From contig JAGOZY010000043.1 of assembly GCA_018058445.1 (NCBI GenBank), positions 2,651-7,657 on the forward strand: a DNA stretch of 5,007 bases, in the 5' to 3' direction. Below the pieces are notes generated by a model. That model was not told the origin of the DNA and ran no database searches. It saw only the letters and a list, made by a program, of their open reading frames with translations. Positions 1 through 4,365 of this stretch are shown here, in pieces; the first letter of the stretch is position 1; the number at the start of each line of letters is the position of its first letter. This DNA comes from Negativicutes bacterium (lineage in GTDB: Bacteria > Bacillota > Negativicutes > JAGOZY01). Made by a program: the position numbers and the translations under genes.

Positions 1-665
1 CCAGGCTCATCGCGGTCCGATACTCGCAACCTCGGCAACGCATACCAATCAATCTGATCCCAACGAGTCCCCTCAACAATTGCAACAGCGCCCAAATAGC
101 CTGCTTCTTGAATCGCACTCTTAGCCACTTCGTCAAAGTTACCATGAGGATAACAAAAGAACGGTACTTCCACGCCGACAATGTCTTCTAATGTTTTTTT
201 TGACTCAACTAACTCATATCGAAGCTTTTCTTCACTTAGCTCTGTCACCCTTGCATGACTCATTCCATGACTTCCCACTTCAAATCCTTGCCGAATCCAA
301 TCTCTCAGGTCTTCGCCATTCATCAGCTCTGCATCTCGCCGCGAGTCTACACTTTCCCACGAATTTTTTCGACCAATTCCCTCAGCTACCATAAAAACAG
401 TTGCCTTGGCACCATAGCGAGCCAGGAGTGGAGCCGCAAGTTCCCAATTGTCGCGATATCCATCATCAAAAGTTAAAATCACAGCCTTCGAAGGTACCGT
501 TTGCCCTGATTGGACCAAATGATGCCACTCGGTTAGTCCTAAAGCATTAAAGCCATGATCTTCTAAATACTGAAGTTGAAGTTCAAAGCGCTCAGGCGAT
601 ACGGTATTTCCGTCGCCAGGTCTATGCCCAATTCGGTGATACATCAAAATCGGCGGAATTTCCAT
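1..665 (-). CDS. Polysaccharide deacetylase (NodB homology, CE4), C-terminus cut by window edge
   Basis: Predicted metal-dependent de-N-acetylase of the carbohydrate esterase 4 family, which removes acetyl groups from N-acetylated sugars in cell-wall or exopolysaccharide. The visible 221 residues begin with IPPILMYHRIG, typical of this family. Motif 1 is LTFDDGY at about 64-70 (D67 the expected catalytic base, D68 a metal ligand). Motif 2 is SHGMSH at 132-137, with H133 and H137 as the other metal ligands. Motif 3 appears as FCYPHG at 170-175. The ATG start is firm: an in-frame TGA lies three codons upstream, and a GGGGGTGAAGG ribosome site precedes it. There is therefore no signal peptide or membrane anchor, which is unusual for an enzyme that normally works outside the cell. 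It lies 118 nt after the HTH gene with no clear terminator between, so co-transcription is possible. The substrate cannot be told from sequence. The gene continues beyond the left edge. Confidence 0.93.
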   Translation of the reverse strand, partial: MEIPPILMYHRIGHRPGDGNTVSPERFELQLQYLEDHGFNALGLTEWHHLVQSGQTVPSKAVILTFDDGYRDNWELAAPLLARYGAKATVFMVAEGIGRKNSWESVDSRRDAELMNGEDLRDWIRQGFEVGSHGMSHARVTELSEEKLRYELVESKKTLEDIVGVEVPFFCYPHGNFDEVAKSAIQEAGYLGAVAIVEGTRWDQIDWYALPRLRVSDRDEP

Positions 666-783
666 CGCCCTTCACCCCCAAATACACCACTAATTACCCT
701 CTATCTTACCACAAACTTGGCCTCTTTCATAACAAACAAGCAGTTATTTCGTTAGCTCTTATTTCATAAATGTCCACTACGAC
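666..783 (-). other. Gap between HTH gene and deacetylase
   Basis: This 118-nt gap has no convincing intrinsic terminator. Its only inverted repeat is a weak 5-bp ATAAC/GTTAT pair near 731-750. A possible -10 hexamer (TAAGAT on the minus strand) has no matching -35 box at normal spacing. The deacetylase is therefore either read through from the HTH gene or driven by a promoter I cannot identify. Confidence 0.4.
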
Positions 784-1215
784 TCATTCCTCATCCATAC
801 CTGAAAGTAAATCGCTTAAGTTCATGGCAGCTCCCTCTTTTTTATCCCCCGACCCTTTAGCATCAAACTTGAGCTTTAACTCTACCAACTTGCCAATCGC
901 CAAAGCTCCTCGAACTTGCGACTCTAGAGTCGGTGGTTTTTCGAGGTTGTCTTCCTTCAAACGATCTTCAAGAAAGGCAATCAATCGATCTAATCGTTTT
1001 ATATCAACTACATCATCAACCGCTTTGGTCTGCTTTCTTTGCTTTGCGATCCACGTTCCCACCGCCTGATGACTCACACCCACACCACTAGGGATACTTC
1101 CATCTGCCAACAGTTTTTCAGTAATTTTTCTGATCGTCAGCCCATCATTTGCCAGCCTCAAGACTTTTTCCCCTAAATCATACTTATCAATTTTACTACG
1201 CGGCCCTCTACCCAT
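784..1215 (-). CDS. Small HTH protein resembling phage terminase small subunit (Mu gp27/DUF3486-like)
   Basis: A 143-residue basic-to-acidic protein. The N-terminus MGRGPRSKIDKYDL is followed by a helix-turn-helix region at about 14-60: LGEKVLRLANDGLTIRKI, then a turn with VSHQAVGTWIAKQRK as the likely recognition helix. The RSKID... start and this HTH layout resemble phage Mu gp27 and related small terminase subunits, which bind phage DNA and hand it to the large subunit. A charged, probably helical middle (about 68-118) could oligomerise. The tail MNLSDLLSGMDEE is acidic. The ATG at 1215 is chosen over one 17 codons upstream because AAGGAGGAGG sits just before it, and the extension would translate the terminator. 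No large terminase, portal or capsid gene is nearby, so the role may be a chromosomal DNA-binding or regulatory one. The family assignment is by eye and moderately uncertain; a generic HTH regulator is the alternative. Confidence 0.8.
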   Translation of the reverse strand: MGRGPRSKIDKYDLGEKVLRLANDGLTIRKITEKLLADGSIPSGVGVSHQAVGTWIAKQRKQTKAVDDVVDIKRLDRLIAFLEDRLKEDNLEKPPTLESQVRGALAIGKLVELKLKFDAKGSGDKKEGAAMNLSDLLSGMDEE

Positions 1216-1218
1216 TTG

Positions 1219-1228
1219 CCTCCTCCTT
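1219..1228 (-). promoter_or_regulatory. Ribosome binding site deciding the start of the HTH gene
   Basis: On the minus strand this reads AAGGAGGAGG, a near-perfect Shine-Dalgarno sequence three bases before the ATG at 1215 (the upstream GGAGG repeat gives about 6 nt spacing). It selects that ATG over the in-frame ATG at 1266. The overlapping GAGGCA (1217-1222) is complementary to TGCCTC at 1269-1274 in the leader, so access to the site could be controlled by RNA folding. Confidence 0.8.
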
Positions 1229-1235
1229 CCCCTAT

Positions 1236-1256
1236 AAAAAAAGACCCCAAAGGGCC
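1236..1256 (-). terminator. Short terminator-like hairpin just upstream of the HTH gene
   Basis: On the minus strand GGCCC pairs with GGGTC (one G-T wobble) around a TTTG loop, followed directly by seven Ts. The stem is only 5 bp, so efficiency may be modest or conditional. The T-run ends about 20 nt before the ATG at 1215, leaving no room for a normal promoter between. The HTH gene must therefore be transcribed through this element, which argues for attenuation rather than simple end-of-unit termination. Confidence 0.6.
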
Positions 1257-1348
1257 GAACATTCAAGTGAGGCAGTGCCGGAGGTAAAATCCTATTCTAC
1301 CCTCCCCGGCCTTTCTATTTCCTGACAGATATTTATCCCGTCAGGTCA

Positions 1349-1360
1349 CTAATACATTAG
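1349..1360. repeat. Small palindrome, possible operator
   Basis: CTAATACATTAG has 5-bp arms CTAAT/ATTAG around two bases, and lies just upstream of the structured leader. On the minus strand its second arm contains TATTAG, a possible -10 hexamer (4 of 6 matches to TATAAT), though no good -35 box is found. It could be an operator over the promoter of the HTH gene, or chance. Confidence 0.25.
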
Positions 1361-1385
1361 CTTTTCGCCCCAACTAAATCCTACC

Positions 1386-1405
1386 ATCAAAAAGCTGATC
1401 AAAAA
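1386..1405. repeat. Short direct repeat ATCAAAAA, 12-bp period
   Basis: ATCAAAAA occurs at 1386-1393 and 1398-1405, separated by GCTG. It sits upstream of the HTH gene leader. Such a short A-rich repeat may be chance, or a protein site with about one helical turn spacing. The rest of 1361-1453 holds only one further weak inverted repeat (CGTAA/TTACG at 1420-1436) and no gene. Confidence 0.2.
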
Positions 1406-1453
1406 CGCACACCACATCACGTAAAAATTCCTTACGACTTTCTACTCCCAACT

Positions 1454-1489
1454 AAAAGCTCCCTTTCGAAACTACGAAAGGAAGCTTTT
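1454..1489 (-). terminator. Hairpin terminator of the SDH protease gene
   Basis: A 15-bp stem with one G-T wobble: AAAAGCTTCCTTTCG pairs with CGAAAGGGAGCTTTT around a 6-nt loop (1469-1474). It begins 22 nt after the protease stop codon. The T-run lies inside the stem's A-T base, so the U-tract is short, and the symmetric flanks could allow some function on either strand. It separates the protease from the downstream leader and HTH gene. Confidence 0.8.
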
Positions 1490-1511
1490 GATTTCCGAGG
1501 AAGCTAGCGGC

Positions 1512-2333
1512 TTAAGCTTCTTTGCCACTTTTATACGGCAAAGGTATATATTGGACGCTTGTCCTGTTTGCATTATTTTGCGGATAAAGGGCCATAATGT
1601 CACAAACTTGGTTCTCAATATCCGTATTGATCGGCAAGCCAAATTGAGTTGCTTCCTCTGCCGTAATTGGATAATCATGGGTCCAGGTTCCTTTTGTCAG
1701 CATCTTGCCCAAAGACTCAGCATCCTCAGGCTTCATACGTTTATTCAGTAGTTTAACTACAAAATTTTGTGTCTGAAGAATTGCCTTACGGCTCATGTCC
1801 GCCAAAATCAACGTATTGTCATCCACTCGCCCAATTGGTTTCTCTTCTGCCACCTTAATAATCGAAGCAGCCGGATATTGACCTAATTGAGGATCTACTG
1901 GTCCTAAAACCGCATGAGGGTCCATCAGTATCTCATCGGCCGCCAGCGCAATTAACGTGCCCCCAGACATCGCATAGTGCGGTACGATCGCTGTCACCTT
2001 CGCGGGATGGGCTACCAAGGCCATTGCAATTTGCTCGGAAGCAAGAACCAGGCCCCCTGGCGTATGCAAAAGAATATCGATCGGTGTATCATCCGATGTT
2101 AGCCGAATCGCTCGCAGAATAGCCTCTGAGTCTTCAATATCGATATAATTGCGGGCAAACATTCCAAAAAAGCCGCTACTCTCCTGTCGATGAATGAGTG
2201 TGATAATTCGGCTGCCTCGCCTTTTTTCACAAGCCTGCAACGCAGCATAGCGTCGATAAGCCAGCACTCGTTGCTGCATCTGCGGCCATAAAACAAAAAA
2301 TAACATGATGATCCAAAATAAACTTGTATCCAC
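1512..2333 (-). CDS. SDH-family Clp-fold serine protease, membrane-anchored
   Basis: Member of the SDH/SppA-like ClpP-fold serine peptidases (Pfam SDH_sah type), 273 residues from the chosen start. A hydrophobic segment at about 5-17 (LFWIIMLFFVLW) anchors it in the membrane, followed by a basic region and KKRGSR-like KRRGSRIITLIHRQE (37-51). The fold core shows YIDIEDSE (63-70), LLHTPGG (88-94, oxyanion region), PHYAMSGGTLIALAADEI (118-135) with S123 as the expected nucleophile, and LGPVDPQLGQYPAASI (143-158). The partner residue is not assigned; K160 and K165 are candidates by analogy with the Ser-Lys dyad of SppA. The late motif GTWTHDYPIT (215-224) and a YIPLPY tail are also family-like. 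GTG at 2333 is preferred over a TTG at 2375: it gives the usual short N-terminus and has GGGGA 4 nt upstream. Likely role: proteolysis of membrane or secreted proteins; substrate unknown. It has its own terminator, so is probably monocistronic. Confidence 0.92.
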   Translation of the reverse strand: MDTSLFWIIMLFFVLWPQMQQRVLAYRRYAALQACEKRRGSRIITLIHRQESSGFFGMFARNYIDIEDSEAILRAIRLTSDDTPIDILLHTPGGLVLASEQIAMALVAHPAKVTAIVPHYAMSGGTLIALAADEILMDPHAVLGPVDPQLGQYPAASIIKVAEEKPIGRVDDNTLILADMSRKAILQTQNFVVKLLNKRMKPEDAESLGKMLTKGTWTHDYPITAEEATQFGLPINTDIENQVCDIMALYPQNNANRTSVQYIPLPYKSGKEA

Positions 2334-2337
2334 AAAA

Positions 2338-2342
2338 TCCCC
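2338..2342 (-). promoter_or_regulatory. Probable ribosome binding site supporting the GTG start of the protease
   Basis: GGGGA on the minus strand stands 4 nt before the GTG at 2333. The alternative TTG at 2375 has no purine-rich site at suitable distance; the nearest AAAGGA is about 20 nt away. The match is imperfect, so the start remains moderately certain. Confidence 0.45.
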
Positions 2343-2385
2343 ACTTTCTATAAACCATTCTCTTCTATTCAACAATTAATCATTA

Positions 2386-2412
2386 AATCGAAAAATCCTT
2401 TATTCTTCGATT
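2386..2412. repeat. Inverted repeat AATCGAA / TTCGATT upstream of the protease gene
   Basis: Seven-base perfect arms at 2386-2392 and 2406-2412 with a 13-nt A/T-rich spacer, between the terminator of the upstream operon and the protease gene. It could be an operator or a weak extra hairpin behind the terminator. No clear promoter hexamers were found with it. Confidence 0.3.
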
Positions 2413-2439
2413 AAAAAGGCCACTCGTTAACGAGTGACC
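2413..2439 (-). terminator. Intrinsic terminator of the exported-protein operon
   Basis: On the minus strand GGTCACTCG pairs with CGAGTGGCC (9 bp, one T-G wobble) around a TTAA loop, followed by five Ts. It begins 57 nt after the stop codon of the 368-residue gene and closes that operon. The absence of a T-run on the other strand fixes the orientation. Confidence 0.88.
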
Positions 2440-2496
2440 TAAACTATTTCGTTTCTATTCTCACAAGATAAAGCTTCTACCTCAGTTCAAACAAGC

Positions 2497-3603
2497 TCAA
2501 TTCTTACCTGCCCATTCACTAGGAATTTCACCTTGCCCACCTGGCGCAGCCAAGGGCAATTCCTTCGCCTCGACAGAGTGACTGAGGAGCCACGCCGCGA
2601 CAATGCCAGCAACATTCGCATTCCCCATCTCTTCCCATGGTTGCGCCGATAAATCTCCTTCTTTAAAAATTCGTTCACCAGTCGCAGTCAGATAAACTCC
2701 TGCTACATAGCGCCGTTTTTTATTTTTAAAATCGAGTTCCCAAATCATATAGTCTTGCTGAGTTTTATTCAATTCCGAAATGACAGGAAGACCTGTTCTT
2801 TTACGCCACCAATTCTCACCCTCCGGTGCTTCTTTTTGTGCTCGCAGACTCCAATCGGACCTCACCAATACTTGGATTGTCTCTCGCGCTTCCGTAACTG
2901 AATCACCTAATTCATCGGATTCGCTGATATCCATTGGAGACCCTTCTATCTGCCACTTTAATTCACTCGGCAAGAAAAAATAACGTCCCCAAAGGGATCT
3001 ATCAAACTCCACCCAAACATTTTCAGCCCCATAGATCAAGTCCTCCGCTACATCTCGAAAGCGCTCTCCATCTGGCCCATAAACAGTCACTTTATTTTCA
3101 TAAATCCAAATGAAAAGCTCTGAAAACTGCTCCTGAAAAGGGCTACCTAAGATATTTTGCCATTCCTCTTCCTGCTCAGCGCCCAGCCATCGAACTTGGT
3201 TTTGGTCATCAACCATACCTACCCGAATGGTTCGATATTTGTGTCTTTTCGCATCAAGCTCCACCTGATATGAAGTCCCTTTGAGAGCTTCCACTACCTC
3301 AGGTAACTCTCCCTCACGAATCAGCCGGTCTGCGATCTTCGCTTTAACAGTCGGGCTCCACTCACTCATGAGTACCGCAGAATAATAACCCCCATTTTTT
3401 TCATCCATAATTGGACGGACGGTCTCGGTAAAAAGGAAGACTTGTTCTCCGCCCCCATCCTGCGACCAAAGCAGCTCAATCGCTAAATTTTTCTCATTTC
3501 CCAAAATTTGTATTTCCGCCTCGCCAAAAGAGAGGTTACAAAACATTACCAAAAGTAGACCAACAATTCCCACATAGGCCTTTGATCTTTGCTTGATTAT
3601 CAT
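2497..3603 (-). CDS. Exported protein of unknown function with a possible duplicated domain
   Basis: A 368-residue protein I cannot assign with confidence. A signal peptide is clear: basic start MIIKQRSK, hydrophobic core about 10-22, and likely cleavage near SFGEA (25-29). C22 lies in the hydrophobic stretch but VMFC is a poor lipobox, so a lipoprotein is unlikely. Two stretches look related: 112-148 and 285-323 both show Y...ELDxK, then a basic cluster with K and R, then R about 20 residues after the LD and W about 31 residues after it. The second (YMIWELDFKNKKRRYVAG) recalls the bacterial surface-adhesin-E-like fold, a weak resemblance. Trp-rich segments (W198, W205, W217, W251, W265-W266) are frequent. 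The C-terminal 25 residues are low in structure. The ATG overlaps the upstream gene's TGA as ATGA, with GGGAGG nine to ten nt upstream, so translation is coupled. Probably works with its partner at the cell surface or envelope. Confidence 0.85.
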   Translation of the reverse strand: MIIKQRSKAYVGIVGLLLVMFCNLSFGEAEIQILGNEKNLAIELLWSQDGGGEQVFLFTETVRPIMDEKNGGYYSAVLMSEWSPTVKAKIADRLIREGELPEVVEALKGTSYQVELDAKRHKYRTIRVGMVDDQNQVRWLGAEQEEEWQNILGSPFQEQFSELFIWIYENKVTVYGPDGERFRDVAEDLIYGAENVWVEFDRSLWGRYFFLPSELKWQIEGSPMDISESDELGDSVTEARETIQVLVRSDWSLRAQKEAPEGENWWRKRTGLPVISELNKTQQDYMIWELDFKNKKRRYVAGVYLTATGERIFKEGDLSAQPWEEMGNANVAGIVAAWLLSHSVEAKELPLAAPGGQGEIPSEWAGKN

Positions 3604-4190
3604 TCAGGATTTCCTCCCTTATCAGATTCGCTGGACAAATTCGTCGCCCCAGGATCTACTCGCTTAAAAGAAGATATAATCTTTTCAAGCTCACTTTCGT
3701 ACTTGGGAAAATCTGGGCGCCAAGCCGCTAAAGTCAACGTATAAAGCTTATCCCCCAATGGATATTGATAAGTCACCAAGTCCAAATAATCATTCCGTTT
3801 CTCCATCGCAAAATACGACCAACGAATTCGATAAAACTGCATTCCATCCCGTTCGGCAATCACCGCATTAGGAAATCCACTCTCACGATTAAAATAACCA
3901 AGCCGGCGCACCAAGTCAAAGCCAGTTCGCATCTTCGTCTCTTTGTCTACTTCGATCAAGTCTCCAGCAAAAGGATTATCCGTCACAACAACGTTGACCA
4001 CCACATCATCAGGGCCTGTAGCTACCATCGCAGTTCGCGAAGGGTTCTCTAGCTCCTCCACCTTATATTGCTCTGGCAAATCCAGGAAAAAATCAAAACG
4101 CTTATTATAGTAAGGGTTAGCCTCACCAAGACCGACTGTAACAAAATAAATCAGCCCACAAAAAAGTCCCGTCCAATTCCGTATCTGCAT
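3600..4190 (-). CDS. Exported PsbP-like / DUF1795-like protein
   Basis: A 196-residue exported protein. The signal peptide runs from MQIRNW through a hydrophobic core at about 7-21 to a likely cleavage after GEA (22-24), giving NPYYNKRFDF as the mature N-terminus. The opening NKRFDFFLDLPEQYKV is typical of PsbP/DcrB/DUF1795-type domains (ford-like F-x-x-x-LP-x-x-x), and the domain closes in the usual way with YESELEKIISSFKRV (164-178). Alternating strands such as DVVVNVVVTDNP and LYTLTLAAWRP fit that alpha-beta fold. A short Ser/Asp/Gly tail (about 181-196) looks disordered. Family members are small secreted or lipoprotein domains without a uniform function, so none is proposed. Start supported by GGAGG 7 nt before the ATG. 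First gene of a two-gene operon, overlapping the next by 4 nt. Confidence 0.85.
   Translation of the reverse strand: MQIRNWTGLFCGLIYFVTVGLGEANPYYNKRFDFFLDLPEQYKVEELENPSRTAMVATGPDDVVVNVVVTDNPFAGDLIEVDKETKMRTGFDLVRRLGYFNRESGFPNAVIAERDGMQFYRIRWSYFAMEKRNDYLDLVTYQYPLGDKLYTLTLAAWRPDFPKYESELEKIISSFKRVDPGATNLSSESDKGGNPE
3613..3618 (-). promoter_or_regulatory. Ribosome binding site inside the upstream gene, coupling the two exported proteins
   Basis: GGGAGG on the minus strand lies within the last codons of the PsbP-like gene, about nine nt before the ATG at 3603 that overlaps its stop codon. This placement implies termination-reinitiation or coupled translation, keeping the two products in fixed ratio. 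Confidence 0.75.
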
Positions 4191-4197
4191 ACCATAG

Positions 4198-4202
4198 CCT
4201 CC
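4198..4202 (-). promoter_or_regulatory. Ribosome binding site of the PsbP-like gene
   Basis: GGAGG on the minus strand with 7 nt spacing to the ATG at 4190. A nearer ATG (4193-4195) is in a different frame and too close to the site, so the ATG at 4190 is chosen. Confidence 0.75.
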
Positions 4203-4220
4203 ACACTAAAATTACCCACT

Positions 4221-4226
4221 ACTATA
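4221..4226 (-). promoter_or_regulatory. Possible -10 box of the exported-protein operon
   Basis: TATAGT on the minus strand matches the sigma-A -10 consensus at five of six bases and lies 30 nt before the start codon, after the pirin terminator. No recognisable -35 hexamer is present at 16-18 bp, so this is a weak call. The operon does need a promoter in 4191-4306, since a strong terminator precedes it. Confidence 0.3.
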
Positions 4227-4306
4227 TCTAACATTCGCCGCTAAATACTTCCCTCCTGCTCTGTAGCTTCTCTAAAGAAAATCTGCCGAACCAAACAACT
4301 CCTTAC

Positions 4307-4340
4307 AAAAAAAGCACGCAGAAAATTTCCTGCGCGCTTT
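4307..4340 (-). terminator. Intrinsic terminator of the pirin gene
   Basis: On the minus strand AAAGCGCGCAG pairs with CTGCGTGCTTT (11 bp, one G-T wobble) around an 8-nt loop, running into a seven-T tract. It begins 25 nt after the pirin stop codon and is the strongest terminator in the window. Confidence 0.9.
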
Positions 4341-4365
4341 GATCCATCCAATTCTATATTCTGTT

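Larger units (their letters stand above)
1216..1345 (-). promoter_or_regulatory. Structured leader RNA: candidate attenuator, riboswitch or small RNA
   Basis: Three consecutive minus-strand hairpins precede the HTH gene. Hairpin 1 (1321-1345) pairs CCTGAC with GTCAGG, with an inner GAT/ATC pair. Hairpin 2 (1277-1310) pairs GCCGG with CCGGC, AGG with CCT, and TAGAA with TTTTA, separated by small bulges. Hairpin 3 is the terminator at 1236-1256. Alternative pairings are visible: AAAGGCCG (1307-1314) can pair with CGGCCCTTT (1249-1257, one bulged C), which would break both hairpin 2 and the terminator. TGCCTC (1269-1274) can pair with the ribosome site. These are direct complementarities; the switching role is inference. 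I do not recognise a known riboswitch or small-RNA consensus. Confidence 0.5.

Noticed and set aside
20..60. A mobile element or defence system at the left edge
   Set aside because: The sequence is continuous with the deacetylase coding frame; no inverted repeats, transposase or defence motifs are visible.
191..476. Two overlapping plus-strand open frames
   Set aside because: They lie opposite the deacetylase gene, whose catalytic motifs are intact on the minus strand. The plus-strand products have no family features and no ribosome site.
770..1069. Plus-strand open frame of 99 codons
   Set aside because: It is antisense to the HTH gene and has a Ser-rich composition typical of shadow frames.
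1216..1266. 17-codon N-terminal extension of the HTH protein
   Set aside because: It would translate the terminator and T-run, and it bypasses the excellent ribosome site before the ATG at 1215.
1216..1345. Assignment of the leader to a known class (GEMM c-di-GMP, fluoride, T-box, 6S RNA)
   Set aside because: I compared remembered consensus elements of these classes and found no convincing match, so the element is left unassigned.
1472..1751. Open frames on both strands over the end of the protease gene
   Set aside because: They overlap the conserved C-terminal part of the protease and its terminator; no ribosome site or family resemblance.
2099..2344. Minus-strand 81-codon frame inside the protease gene
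   Set aside because: It is an out-of-frame shadow of the protease coding sequence.
2347..2375. Promoter TTGTTG-17-TATAGA for the protease
   Set aside because: The -35 matches only three of six bases, and the predicted start would fall inside the ribosome site of the preferred GTG start, so I did not list it as a feature.
3765..4052. Plus-strand open frame of 95 codons
   Set aside because: It is antisense to the PsbP-like gene, which has a signal peptide, ribosome site and coupled neighbour.
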